Shown here one piece after another: positions 1-10,483 of a stretch of DNA of 64,000 nt. The notes below the pieces were generated by a model, which saw nothing but the letters and a program-made list of their open reading frames with translations, was not told where the DNA came from and did no database searches. Numbering within the stretch: position 1 is the first letter of the stretch; every line of letters starts with the position of its first letter. A program made the translations under genes and the position numbers. Source of the DNA: Granulosicoccaceae sp. 1_MG-2023 (GTDB lineage Bacteria; Pseudomonadota; Gammaproteobacteria; Granulosicoccales; Granulosicoccaceae); assembly GCA_030546905.1 (NCBI GenBank), contig JAUOPI010000005.1, positions 1 through 64,000 of the forward strand, read 5' to 3'.

Positions 1-117
1 AGCGGGACAGGCTCACCGACCCACAATGACACCCGGTTAGCTTTACCGGATATCTGGAGAGATACAAGGAGCCTGCATGCAGGCGACCTTGGGAGTAGGA
101 ATCAGGCACCGCCGCTC

Positions 118-2388
118 CTACAGAGCGGCGCGGACCTGCGCGGCGAAATCAGCGGCATTCATAAAACCCATCACGCGCTGATTGCGTACTTCTTCTGCCT
201 TGCTGTCAAAAAACAGAATTGCCGGCGGGCCGAACAGGCCGAAATGCTTGAGCAGGGCTTTGTCCTGCTCGTCGTTTGCGGTCACATCGGTTTGTAGTAA
301 CAGAACGCCGGACAGGGCCTGTATTACGTCCGGGTCCGGGAATGTGTAGTGTTCCATCTCTTTACAGCTCACACACCAGTCAGCATAGAAATCCAGCATT
401 ACGGGCTGGCCGTTTTGTCTGGCCGTTTCCAGCGCCTGATTCAAACCATCAACACCTTTTACTTGCCGGAATTGCAAGCCCTGTTCCTGCACGCTGGTGC
501 CGGAGGTGAACACGCCTTTGAGCGGCGTGAGTAAACTGCTGCCGCCGGCGCTGGCTCCGACCAATAGGACTGCACCGTAAAGGATGAGCAGTATGCCGAG
601 TCCTTTCCAGAGGTAGCGCCAACGCGAGGATTCGCGTTGCACCGGTTCCAGTGCGCCGAGATACACACCGCAGACGATCAGGAGCGCGGCGGACAGTAGC
701 ATGGTTGCATAAAACGGCAGTACGCGTTCGAGCATCCAGATGGCAACTGCGAGCAGCAAAACGCCGAACACCGCTTTGGTGTTGTCCATCCAGGCACCGG
801 CGCGTGGCAGGAATTTACCGGCCGATACACCGATCAGTATGAGCGGCACGCCCATGCCGATACTCAGTGAGAACAGCGCCAGTCCACCGGTCACGGCATC
901 GCCGGTCTGGGCGATATAGATCAGCGCGCCGACCAGGGGCGCGGTGACACAAGGGCCGACAATCAGGGCGGAAAGAAAGCCCATAATTGCAACCCCGGTC
1001 AGGGTGCCGCCTTGCTGACGGTTGCTGAGCATAGTCAGGCGTGTTTGCAGGGCGGCCGGCATTTGCAACTCATAGAAGCCGAACATACTCAGCGACAAGA
1101 GCACAAACAGCGCCGCGAATGCGCCGAGAACCCACGGGTTCTGAAATACCGCCTGAACGTTCTCGCCTGAGAGTCCGACGATAATGCCAACGACGGTGTA
1201 GGTGAGCGCCATCGCCAGTACGTAAACCAGTGAGAGTATGAACGCACGGCCGGTGCTGATCTTTTCACCCTGACCGACGATCAGACTGGACAGGATCGGG
1301 ATCATGGGAAACACACAGGGCGTAAAGGCCAGCAGGAGTCCGAGCCCGAAAAAGGTCGCGGCGATGGTCCAGCTGCCGCTGCTGCCCAGAGCGGTGGCCA
1401 GCGCGTCCTGCTCAGTTACCGCCGGTGTACTACTGCTGTCGGCCGTGTCTGATTTCGCGGGCGAATTTACGGCGGCAGTACTTGGGTCGCTTGCCGTGAC
1501 TGCGTTTGCCGGTGCCAGCGCCAGGTTGAAGGTTTTGCTCATCGGCGGATAGCAGAGTCCCTCATCAGCGCAGCCCTGGTAATTCACTTCGATCAGGCTG
1601 TTTTCGGCACTGTCGGACGCTTTGTTGTAGTGGACCTGAACCGGTACCACATAGCGGTAGGTTTCGGTGCGCCCGAAATAGGCATCTTCATGAATTTCGC
1701 CTTCCGGCAGGTCCGTGCTCAGCGCCGCTACTGAGGCATCGCCGGTGACCGTGATTTTGTCCTTATATAAGTAGTAACCTTCGGCGATATCAAAGTTGAT
1801 CAGCACAGTGCCATCGGTTCCGGCTTTAGCGTCCACGCGGAATGCTGAATCCGGCTCGAGAAACTCATCCGCACCGCCGCCGGATAAACTACTGAAGCTG
1901 CTGAGGCTGAAGGGCGCTTCGCCGGGCTCCGGCGCAGAAGGCGCTTCGAATGCGGCCAGATCGACATCGAAGGTTTGTGTGGTCGGCGGATAGCAGATGC
2001 CCACATCGGCGCAGCCCTGATATCTGACCTGCAGCTGTGCGCTGCTGAGCCCGCCTGTATCGCTGAGCGTGGCAACGGCTTCGACCGGCCCGCGGTAGAT
2101 TTCAATCTCGCCAAAAAACTCATCATCTTTGGTCTTGCCGGGCGGCGTCTGCAGGGGCGCGACGGACAGGCCATCGGTTTGCGCGCTTAGCGAAATTTTA
2201 TCGCGGTAGAGGTAATAACCGTCCTGAATATCAAAGCGCAGCTGTAGTGTCTGTGTTGCCGCGTCGGCGTGCAATGTCGGCGTAAAAGCTTCGGCGGCTG
2301 GCAGAATGTCGCTTTCACTGAGCGCGAATGCATTGGATTGAAAGAGTAGCCCTGCCAGGAGCGTGCAAAGCGCGTGGATTGATTTCAT
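118..2388 (-). CDS. dsbD: Thiol:disulfide interchange protein DsbD with two N-terminal alpha domains
   Basis: Inner-membrane reductant conduit that passes electrons from cytoplasmic thioredoxin to periplasmic partners (family knowledge). The protein is 756 aa, against about 565 for E. coli DsbD. The chosen ATG gives a clean signal peptide (MKSIHALC..., cleavage near residue 22); the reading frame stays open upstream but that part is not DsbD-like. Two consecutive DsbD-alpha domains are visible: about 35-145 with Cys126/Cys132 (GCADVGIC) and about 180-292 with Cys273/Cys279 (GCADEGLC). A Ser/Thr/Ala linker follows, then the polytopic beta domain (about 335-610, with FTPCVFPMIP and VGPCVTAPL cysteines), then a C-terminal thioredoxin domain with WCVSC at 672-675. 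It is divergent from fxsA. The duplication of the alpha domain is the odd feature. Confidence 0.95.
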   Translation of the reverse strand: MKSIHALCTLLAGLLFQSNAFALSESDILPAAEAFTPTLHADAATQTLQLRFDIQDGYYLYRDKISLSAQTDGLSVAPLQTPPGKTKDDEFFGEIEIYRGPVEAVATLSDTGGLSSAQLQVRYQGCADVGICYPPTTQTFDVDLAAFEAPSAPEPGEAPFSLSSFSSLSGGGADEFLEPDSAFRVDAKAGTDGTVLINFDIAEGYYLYKDKITVTGDASVAALSTDLPEGEIHEDAYFGRTETYRYVVPVQVHYNKASDSAENSLIEVNYQGCADEGLCYPPMSKTFNLALAPANAVTASDPSTAAVNSPAKSDTADSSSTPAVTEQDALATALGSSGSWTIAATFFGLGLLLAFTPCVFPMIPILSSLIVGQGEKISTGRAFILSLVYVLAMALTYTVVGIIVGLSGENVQAVFQNPWVLGAFAALFVLLSLSMFGFYELQMPAALQTRLTMLSNRQQGGTLTGVAIMGFLSALIVGPCVTAPLVGALIYIAQTGDAVTGGLALFSLSIGMGVPLILIGVSAGKFLPRAGAWMDNTKAVFGVLLLAVAIWMLERVLPFYATMLLSAALLIVCGVYLGALEPVQRESSRWRYLWKGLGILLILYGAVLLVGASAGGSSLLTPLKGVFTSGTSVQEQGLQFRQVKGVDGLNQALETARQNGQPVMLDFYADWCVSCKEMEHYTFPDPDVIQALSGVLLLQTDVTANDEQDKALLKHFGLFGPPAILFFDSKAEEVRNQRVMGFMNAADFAAQVRAAL

Positions 2389-2587
2389 AAGGGTTCCGCG
2401 TTGTGTTGATCTGCGGCCGTTTGACGGCAGGCGGCCGGATGAGTTCCTGCCGCCGCCGCCGGCAGTGGCCGGAAGTTGACGAAGCGCATTATATGCGGGC
2501 TTCGTGCACAGAAAGTGCCGATTGGCTTGTGTCTGCCTGTCATGCCCATACACTAAGCAGAACTGGGCCATTCTTTTGCGAGGCATC

Positions 2588-3049
2588 GTGTTTCCCGCCA
2601 TATTCTTTTTGTTTGTTGCCATCCCCATTATCGAGATCGCTTTGCTGATCAAAGTCGGCGGTATTCTGGGCCTGTTGCCGACTCTGGGCATCGTTATTCT
2701 GACTGCCGTGCTTGGTACGGCGATGCTGCGTGCACAAAGCGTTGCGACGGTCTCGGCTGTGCGCAGCAAGCTCGACGCCGGTGAAATGCCGGCCTTGCAA
2801 ATGTTTGAGGGCGCGGCGCTGTTAGTCGGCGGTGTGTTGTTGCTGACGCCGGGATTTGTTACCGATGCGATGGGTTTCTTTTGTCTGCTGCCGCTGACAC
2901 GGCGTTGGCTGATCCGGCGGATATTGGCGCGAAGTAATCTCGTCGTCATGTCCTCAACGCAGTATGAGGCCGGTTCCGTGCGGCCCGGCAACGGTCCTGC
3001 GGCACCTGACAGCAATATCATCGACGGCGAGTTTCGCCGGGAAGATTGA
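2588..3049 (+). CDS. fxsA: FxsA family membrane protein
   Basis: Small inner-membrane protein; in E. coli overproduction of FxsA relieves F-plasmid exclusion of phage T7, but its normal role is unknown. About 153 aa. The chosen GTG start (with GAGG just upstream) puts the hydrophobic segment FPAIFFLFVAIPIIEIALL at the N-terminus, as in the family; an ATG-type start at 2504 would add 28 hydrophilic residues not found in FxsA. The core has the conserved TxxxG...R.QS pattern, a LLTPGFVTDAMGF membrane segment, and a C-terminal NIIDGEFRRED tail matching the family's DGEY tail. It lies directly upstream of groES, an arrangement common in gammaproteobacteria. Confidence 0.85.
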   Translation: MFPAIFFLFVAIPIIEIALLIKVGGILGLLPTLGIVILTAVLGTAMLRAQSVATVSAVRSKLDAGEMPALQMFEGAALLVGGVLLLTPGFVTDAMGFFCLLPLTRRWLIRRILARSNLVVMSSTQYEAGSVRPGNGPAAPDSNIIDGEFRRED

Positions 3050-3055
3050 CCCCAC

Positions 3056-3078
3056 CACAGCCGCGTCCCGCGGCTGTG
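3056..3078 (+). terminator. Hairpin after fxsA
   Basis: Perfect 10-bp stem CACAGCCGCG/CGCGGCTGTG with a TCC loop, a few bases after the fxsA stop. A T7 tract follows only after 11 more bases, so it is not a textbook intrinsic terminator. It probably separates fxsA from the groESL promoter. Confidence 0.5.
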
Positions 3079-3110
3079 CGCGGCTTGGATTTTTTTCGCT
3101 TTTCCTGCCC

Positions 3111-3164
3111 TTGATTTTCACTTGCCCGTCGCTATGATTAGCACTCGATTCGATGGAGTGCTAA
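3111..3164 (+). promoter_or_regulatory. groESL promoter with perfect CIRCE operator
   Basis: A -35 box TTGATT (3111-3116) is separated by 16 bases from a -10 box TATGAT (3133-3138). The next bases form TTAGCACTC (3138-3146), a 9-base spacer and GAGTGCTAA (3156-3164). This is an exact match to the CIRCE consensus bound by the repressor HrcA. The operator begins at the last base of the -10 box and would cover the transcription start, fitting repression by HrcA in the absence of heat shock. No sigma32-type promoter was recognised here, and hrcA itself is not in the window. Confidence 0.92.
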
Positions 3165-3214
3165 CAGCTCCTCTTTTTACCTACATAACTTGTTTGTTGC
3201 AGGAGATATCAACA

Positions 3215-3502
3215 ATGAGCATTCGTCCGCTACACGACCGCGTTGTCATCAAGCGCATGGAAGAAGAAAAAACCAGTGCCGGTGGCATCGTTATTCCCGA
3301 TTCAGCAACCGAAAAACCGATTCGTGGTGAAGTTGTCGCTTGTGGCAAAGGCAAGATCCTCGAGAACGGCGACGTCCGTGCATTGGATGTCAAAGTCGGC
3401 GATCAGGTGCTGTTCGGCAAATACTCCGGCACCGAAGTGAAAATCAACGGCGAAGAGCTGCTGGTTATGCGCGAAGACGACATCATGGGTGTCGTAGAGT
3501 AA
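3215..3502 (+). CDS. groES: Co-chaperonin GroES
   Basis: Forms the heptameric lid of the GroEL folding chamber in the cytoplasm. 95 aa, the usual length. The start is the ATG before [10 protein letters not shown], preceded by AGGAG at 3201-3205; the frame extends upstream through the promoter and is not coding there. The mobile loop region ([13 protein letters not shown]) and the C-terminal [12 protein letters not shown] are typical. It is followed after 56 bases by groEL and shares the CIRCE-controlled promoter. Confidence 0.98.
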   Translation: MSIRPLHDRVVIKRMEEEKTSAGGIVIPDSATEKPIRGEVVACGKGKILENGDVRALDVKVGDQVLFGKYSGTEVKINGEELLVMREDDIMGVVE

Positions 3503-3540
3503 GTCTCCGACCCGCATTGTCGCGCTAACTAACCGATTAG

Positions 3541-5205
<1,665 letters not shown>

Positions 5206-5267
5206 TGCGACGTGCTCGCATTGCGATGACTGTAGATTATTGATTGTTCAATAATTTATGATCGCTC

Positions 5268-5295
5268 TGTGCCGGGGTTGTCAAACCCCGGCACA
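5268..5295 (+). terminator. Strong hairpin after groEL
   Basis: A perfect 12-bp stem, TGTGCCGGGGTT/AACCCCGGCACA, with a GTCA tetraloop, 62 bases after the groEL stop. No T tract follows, so it may act as an mRNA 3'-end stabiliser or a Rho-linked end rather than a classic intrinsic terminator. Confidence 0.65.
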
Positions 5296-5749
5296 CCCCC
5301 TCCTGAGGGATATCAGCGACCTTTTTGGTGCTCACGCGCAGAAATACAGCACCACCACGGCCCGATCGTGGGCTGCTCTGTCTTCACTTAAATTCCGGCT
5401 TACGGCTCTGCCTAAGCGTCAGTTCCCCTCATAGCTTATGTCACTCAACGCAACCCGTGTTTTGTCGTGGGTGGGCGCATCTCTTTATCCAAGGCGCAGA
5501 TACAGCTCAGGGCCATAGCCCCGTGCACGCCTTGTCCCGGGCGGTGTCAAAAGGCAGGAGTGGCCGGTGATGCCGATCATTGTCTGACGGATCAGGCGGC
5601 GACGGTTGCGGATCGGGTTTGTTGTCCGGCCAACAGCGGTCAGGGCAGGGAGTAAAAGCCCTTATTTCTTTGTGGGTAGTTTATGCACGATTTTTGCTGC
5701 GCTGTCCGGGCGGTGTCAGGAAAGGCGCACAAACGGGCGCTTTGAGCGG
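5296..5749. other. Long intergenic region before the GGDEF/EAL gene
   Basis: About 450 bases between the groEL hairpin and the likely start of the next gene. Short open frames here show no recognisable protein and no good ribosome sites. A 13-base direct repeat, CCGGGCGGTGTCA, occurs at 5537-5549 and 5706-5718. I looked for a cyclic-di-GMP riboswitch and found none. The region presumably holds the promoter and leader of the downstream gene. Confidence 0.4.
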
Positions 5750-8005
5750 ATGAAACACCGGAAGACAGAATCCTGTGAAATTGGCTTCAGTCCGCCGTGT
5801 GTTCCGCCGATAGACCGTAAGTACACGAAACTCCTCCAAACCGGAACGTCGATTTTGCAGTTTAAAGCCCTGTTCAACGTTGCTCAACGATCCCACTCGG
5901 CCCGCAGTGTCGTGTTGTGGATGTTTGCCGCCGTGCTGGTCGTGCAAGGCCTGCTGTTTATTCCCAATCTGTGGCTCTACGAAGACGACCTGATGGGTGT
6001 CCTCACGAGCGCGGAGCAGGAAAAACTCAATGCGCAGTTCGAACGGCTGGACAACGTCCAGCAGATTTCCGGCTTGCGTGCGCAAGGTCGTTTGCTGGGG
6101 GCGACAGTCTATTCTGTTGCCAGTGGCGATACGCTGGATTTCGGCCGGATTCCTTCCCTGGCGCCGACGCTTGGCGATATCGGCACCACACAGATCCGTT
6201 CCGCTGCCGAAGCCGATGTGGTCTGGCACCAGGATTCGCCCTTTGGCGACCTGATCGTTTCCGCCCAACTCGATATCACCGGTGTCCGTTCTGAACTGCA
6301 GGCCTATGCGCTGCGGTTGCTCAGTTCCGCGATTCTGGTGAGTCTGTTTGTCGCCGTGATCTCTCTGCTGTCGGCCAGCCATTATTTTCACGAGCCTTTT
6401 AAGCGGGTGGTGGAGCTGTTGCGCCGCAGCCGTCTGGAAGGCGTCAAGGAAATCAAGCGCGACGAGGAACTGCAGGATCTGGACGAGTTCAGCGGGTTGT
6501 TCGACGAATACAACTGCATGATTACCAAGCAGCGTGAAGCCGGGCTGCAACTGAAACTCAAGCAGCAGACGCTGGAGTATCAGGCGCACCATTGCATGCT
6601 GACACAGCTGCCGAACCGCCTTAAATTTGACGAAGAAATTAAACGGGTTGTGCCGGACGCGCTTGAGTCCGACCAGCCATTTGCGCTGTTTCTGCTCGAT
6701 ATCGACAACTTCAAGTTCTTTAACGACCAGTATGGTCACGATGTGGGTGACCAGATGGTGTTGGAACTGGCGCGTCGCCTGCAGGGCATGATGCGTTCAG
6801 ATGTTGACATGGTCGCTCGCCTCGATGGCGACGAATTTGTCGTTTTGCAGCGCGACGTCGTGGACGTGGAGTCCACCCATGAAGTCGCCCGCCGCATGCT
6901 CAGCGTGCTTTCCCAGCCGATCGAATACCGTGGCTTTACACTCAAAACCACGGCCTCGATCGGTGTGTCGTTTTTCCCGGATGATGTGACGCTGCATCAG
7001 GACGGCAGCACTGATGAATCGCAGCATTGGGCGATCATGGCGGAGGAAATCCTCAACAACGCCTCGGTTGCGCTGCAAGAAGCGAAAAACGCCGGTCGCG
7101 GCACGTTTCTGGTCTTCAACGAAGCGATGCGCCGCCGTATTACCGAGCGAATGCGTATTGAAGAAGATCTCAAAACGGCGCTTATCGAAGGCCAGTTTGA
7201 AGTGTTCTACCAGCCCAAAGTCAATATGCAGACAGGCGAGGCGATCGGTTCGGAAGCCCTGGTGCGCTGGCATCACCCGACCATGGGTAATATCCGACCG
7301 GATGTTTTTATTCCGGTTGCCGAGGAAAGCGGTCTGATTATTCCCCTCGGTGAGTGGATTCTCAAAACCGCCTGTCAGGACACGCTTCGCCTGCGCGAAA
7401 TGGGCATAGGCAATCTGCAGGTTGCGGTGAATATCTCTGCCGTGCAGTTCACCGGTGGTGATCTGCTGCCGATGGTTCAGCGCACGCTGGACGAAACCGG
7501 CCTTGAGCCGTCCTTACTGGAGCTGGAGATTACCGAGAGTGCCGTGATGCACGACCCGGAAGATGTTATCCGCTCACTGCACGAACTCAGCCGCAACGGA
7601 ATAGGGCTGGCGATCGATGACTTCGGTACCGGCTATTCTTCACTGGCCTATCTGAAACGTTTCCCTGTCGATACGCTGAAAATCGACCGCGCCTTTATCA
7701 AGGATATTTCACGTGACAGCGACGATGTCGTCATCGTGGAAGCGGTACTGGGGCTGGGTAAGCACTTTGGCCTGAAAGTCGTGGCCGAAGGTGTCGAAGA
7801 CAATGAGCAGCTCGACTTCCTGCGTCGTCAGGGCTGTGATATTGCGCAGGGTTACCACCTGAGCCCGCCGCTGGCGTTTGATCAATATGCCGCCTGGCTG
7901 GAGGACTGGAACCGCGAGCGGGCCAAGATCACTGCCGGTCAGGAGGCCGCGGAGCCATCGTCGGTGGTGCAGTTGCATCGCCTGCCGGGCGGCCGCTCAG
8001 CCTGA
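5750..8005 (+). CDS. Membrane GGDEF/EAL cyclic-di-GMP signalling protein
   Basis: Likely a cyclic-di-GMP phosphodiesterase in the inner membrane. With the ATG at 5750 the product is 751 aa; the frame is open further upstream and the start is uncertain because no strong ribosome site is seen. Two membrane helices (about 52-74 and 187-211) flank a periplasmic sensor region of about 110 residues. A HAMP-like segment follows, then a GGDEF domain (about 280-455) whose signature reads DGDEF (359-363), with no RxxD inhibitory site. The EAL domain (about 470-715) keeps EALVRW (502-507), DDFGTGYSS and KIDRAFI, so phosphodiesterase activity is expected; cyclase activity is uncertain. Confidence 0.9.
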   Translation: MKHRKTESCEIGFSPPCVPPIDRKYTKLLQTGTSILQFKALFNVAQRSHSARSVVLWMFAAVLVVQGLLFIPNLWLYEDDLMGVLTSAEQEKLNAQFERLDNVQQISGLRAQGRLLGATVYSVASGDTLDFGRIPSLAPTLGDIGTTQIRSAAEADVVWHQDSPFGDLIVSAQLDITGVRSELQAYALRLLSSAILVSLFVAVISLLSASHYFHEPFKRVVELLRRSRLEGVKEIKRDEELQDLDEFSGLFDEYNCMITKQREAGLQLKLKQQTLEYQAHHCMLTQLPNRLKFDEEIKRVVPDALESDQPFALFLLDIDNFKFFNDQYGHDVGDQMVLELARRLQGMMRSDVDMVARLDGDEFVVLQRDVVDVESTHEVARRMLSVLSQPIEYRGFTLKTTASIGVSFFPDDVTLHQDGSTDESQHWAIMAEEILNNASVALQEAKNAGRGTFLVFNEAMRRRITERMRIEEDLKTALIEGQFEVFYQPKVNMQTGEAIGSEALVRWHHPTMGNIRPDVFIPVAEESGLIIPLGEWILKTACQDTLRLREMGIGNLQVAVNISAVQFTGGDLLPMVQRTLDETGLEPSLLELEITESAVMHDPEDVIRSLHELSRNGIGLAIDDFGTGYSSLAYLKRFPVDTLKIDRAFIKDISRDSDDVVIVEAVLGLGKHFGLKVVAEGVEDNEQLDFLRRQGCDIAQGYHLSPPLAFDQYAAWLEDWNRERAKITAGQEAAEPSSVVQLHRLPGGRSA

Positions 8006-8136
8006 GTCTGACAGGTCTATCGCTTAAATAAGCCTTTGATTTTACGTGGGGCATCGAGAAATTTCTTGATTCCCCGCCCGCTGCCCATACAATTTCCGTT
8101 CAGTGCCGCGATGCCGGCTTGCCGTACGGAGTCAAC

Positions 8137-9186
8137 ATGTCCGCAAATCCTATCGTCTTCGATTACCCGCGTACCGAAGATGTTCTTAACGCCCAGACAC
8201 ACCTGAGCCAGGCCGAACATGACCGGCTTGTGGCTGACATCAAGCGTCTGCTCAAAGAGCAGAATGCGGTGCTGGTCGCGCACTATTACACCGACACCGA
8301 ACTCCAGAAAATTGCGGACGAAACAGGCGGTTGTGTCTCTGACTCTCTGGAGATGGCGCGTTTCGGTCATGCCCATGAAGCCGACACCCTGGTGGTCGCC
8401 GGAGTTAAATTCATGGGCGAAACGGCCAAGATCCTCAGCCCCGAAAAACGCGTCATCATGCCCACGCTGGAGGCGACCTGTTCGCTGGATGTGGGATGTC
8501 CGGCCGAGGAATTCGATGCCTTCTGTAACGAACATCCCGATCGCACCGTGGTGGTTTATGCCAATACCAGCGCAGCGGTAAAAGCGCGTGCCGATTGGGT
8601 GGTGACGTCCAGCATTGCCGTGCAGCTTGCCGAACATCTGCACGAGCAGGGTGAGAAAATTCTCTGGGCACCGGACCGCTATCTGGGCGGCTATGTGCAG
8701 CGTCAGACCGGCGCTGACATGCTGATGTGGAACGGCTCCTGTGTGGTGCACGAGGAGTTCAAGTCCTACGGCATGGAAAAACTGCTTGAGCAACATCCGG
8801 GGGCGGGTTTGCTGGTGCACCCCGAATCCTCAGAAGAGATGATTGCAATGGCCGATGCCGTCGGCTCCACATCGCAACTGATCGCCGCCGCCACAAGCCT
8901 GCCGCAGGACACCTTTATCGTCGCCACCGATAATCAGATTTTCTACAAAATGCAGCAGGCAGCACCGCATAAGCAGTTTGTCGCCGCACCGACCGGCGGC
9001 AAGGGCGCGACTTGTCGCAGCTGCGCGCATTGCCCGTGGATGGCCATGAACAATCTGCAGCGACTCAAAGATGCGCTGGAAGACAACAGCAGCGCGAACG
9101 AGATTCACGTTGATGAGGCCGTGCGGGTCGAGGCTGTCAAACCGCTGGACAAGATGCTCGCTTTCAGCAAATCACTGAACGGATAG
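8137..9186 (+). CDS. nadA: Quinolinate synthase NadA
   Basis: [4Fe-4S] enzyme that condenses iminoaspartate with dihydroxyacetone phosphate to quinolinate, in de novo NAD synthesis. 349 aa. The ATG at 8137 is preceded by GGAG at a 6-base spacing; an in-frame TTG at 8119 is less likely. Cluster cysteines are visible in [21 protein letters not shown] and [13 protein letters not shown]. No nadB or nadC is near. It ends in a shared bidirectional terminator. Confidence 0.97.
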   Translation: MSANPIVFDYPRTEDVLNAQTHLSQAEHDRLVADIKRLLKEQNAVLVAHYYTDTELQKIADETGGCVSDSLEMARFGHAHEADTLVVAGVKFMGETAKILSPEKRVIMPTLEATCSLDVGCPAEEFDAFCNEHPDRTVVVYANTSAAVKARADWVVTSSIAVQLAEHLHEQGEKILWAPDRYLGGYVQRQTGADMLMWNGSCVVHEEFKSYGMEKLLEQHPGAGLLVHPESSEEMIAMADAVGSTSQLIAAATSLPQDTFIVATDNQIFYKMQQAAPHKQFVAAPTGGKGATCRSCAHCPWMAMNNLQRLKDALEDNSSANEIHVDEAVRVEAVKPLDKMLAFSKSLNG

Positions 9187-9218
9187 ATTCTGCCGGAACA
9201 GTTAGAAATCGCAGACAC

Positions 9219-9248
9219 AAAAAAAGCCGGCATAACGCCGGCTTTTTT
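9219..9248. terminator. Bidirectional intrinsic terminator
   Basis: A-tract, 6-bp stem GCCGGC/GCCGGC (9226-9231 and 9237-9242), ATAAC loop, then T6. It reads as a terminator on both strands and lies between the convergent genes nadA and the DUF937 gene. Confidence 0.9.
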
Positions 9249-9261
9249 CTGCGCGGATGGC

Positions 9262-9690
9262 TCAGAGGAACTTCTTGGCCATATCCAGTGCGCCACTGAG
9301 GCCGCCGACCGAATCGAGCAGGGAGCCGCCGCTGCTGCTTTTGTCGACGATTTCGGGCAGCGCTTCGGAGAGCTTTTCTGCTGCGGTGTCCTGATCCAGA
9401 TTGAGCTGGCTGGCGAAATCGGCCACCTTGTCGCTGCCGAACAGCTCGGTGACCTGAGAGGCGGAAATCGGCGCATTTTCGCCGTCGCCCAGCCAGGAAG
9501 AGAGCATGCCGGAGAGGTCGCCGCCGTTGCCTTGCATTTTTGAGACGATGCCGGCGAGATCGAGATTACCGTCACCTCCGCCGATCAGGCCTGAAAGCGC
9601 GCCCATGATACCGTCCGGATTACCGTCGCCGTCTGCATCCACGTTGAGTTTGTTCATCAACAACTCAGTGCCGAGTTTCATCAGGTCCAT
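9262..9690 (-). CDS. DUF937 (YidB-like) protein
   Basis: 142 aa, cytoplasmic by appearance, function unknown. The start MDLMKLGTELLMNKL is preceded by AAGGT on the minus strand; the open frame upstream to 9771 is not conserved-looking. The middle holds an Asp/Gly-rich stretch (DADGDGNPDG, resembling a calcium-loop) and Gly-rich LIGGGDGN, then the YidB/DUF937-type helical region with SSWLGDGENAPISASQV and LPEIVDK. Gene order gives no clue to function. Confidence 0.8.
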   Translation of the reverse strand: MDLMKLGTELLMNKLNVDADGDGNPDGIMGALSGLIGGGDGNLDLAGIVSKMQGNGGDLSGMLSSWLGDGENAPISASQVTELFGSDKVADFASQLNLDQDTAAEKLSEALPEIVDKSSSGGSLLDSVGGLSGALDMAKKFL

Positions 9691-9844
9691 AATCTGTTTA
9701 CCTTTGTGTTTTGCGGTTTGAATGAGCATCCCCGCTGAGCGGCGAAAGCGGCCGGTCAGCATCACATCCACGCTATTATGGACGTAGTCGGTGCCGCAGT
9801 GGGGGCCGTGACGCTGAATTTACAATGCTCTGACGTACTGCCTG

Positions 9845-10450
9845 TTATTGGCCGAAACGATTGGCCCGGTCCTGTAAAAAGGCGCTTTCCGCCGCTGTCT
9901 GCGGGCGGCCGAGCACCGCATTGCGATGCGGAAAACGGCCGAAGGTGTTGATAATATCGCGGTGTTTTTCCGCATAGCCGAGTGTTGCGCGGGCATGTGC
10001 TTTGAGTTCCGGCGGCGCCCCGGCTGCCAAGCGGCTGAACAGCGCGACTGAACGGGCCTGGTCGGCCGCATTCTCGGCGTGTTCCAGCGGCAGATAAAAG
10101 AAGATACGCTCGGCATAGCCCAGTTGCCGGTCCTGGCCGGCGGCCAGGCCCCGGTGGCAACAGGTCAAAGCGCGCTCTTCATAAGCATAGGCCTGAGCTG
10201 TGCCGCGAAAGATATTCAGCGGGAACTGGTCGAGCAGGAGCAACAAGGCCAGCGTGCCTTTGGCCGATGCCTGCCAGTTGTCGAATTCGCCTTCGGCGGC
10301 GCGCCGCACCCAGTCGCCGAATTCGTCACGGATGCGCCGGTCAAGCGCCGCACCGCCGGCGAACCAGCGTTTTGACGCGGAGGCGGGAATCGAAACCGGC
10401 GTGACGCCGGCAAACCAAAACTCATACAGGCGATCGATTTTGCTGTCCAT
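9845..10450 (-). CDS. DUF924 family protein
   Basis: 201 aa of the DUF924 family (TPR-like helical fold, role unknown). The start MDSKIDRLYEFWFAG matches the family's short N-terminus; the longer open frame overlaps the start of the divergent TSUP gene and is less likely. Family-typical segments are RWFAGGAALDRRIRDEFG, LALLLLLDQFPLNIFRG, FFYLPLEHAENAADQ and FGRFPHRNAVLGR. Only 33 bases separate it from the divergent permease gene, so their promoters must overlap. Confidence 0.85.
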   Translation of the reverse strand: MDSKIDRLYEFWFAGVTPVSIPASASKRWFAGGAALDRRIRDEFGDWVRRAAEGEFDNWQASAKGTLALLLLLDQFPLNIFRGTAQAYAYEERALTCCHRGLAAGQDRQLGYAERIFFYLPLEHAENAADQARSVALFSRLAAGAPPELKAHARATLGYAEKHRDIINTFGRFPHRNAVLGRPQTAAESAFLQDRANRFGQ

Positions 10451-10483
10451 TACGCAGGCACGCGGTGCCGGTTTGTCAGGCTG

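Noticed and set aside
1-117. RNA gene or gene end at the left edge
   Set aside because: A CCTGCATGCAGG palindrome and a small CCGGT/ACCGG stem are present, but no tRNA, ssrA or protein signature can be supported.
5325-5605. Short open frames and possible cyclic-di-GMP riboswitch before the GGDEF/EAL gene
   Set aside because: The frames lack ribosome sites and recognisable products; the conserved GEMM core was not found.
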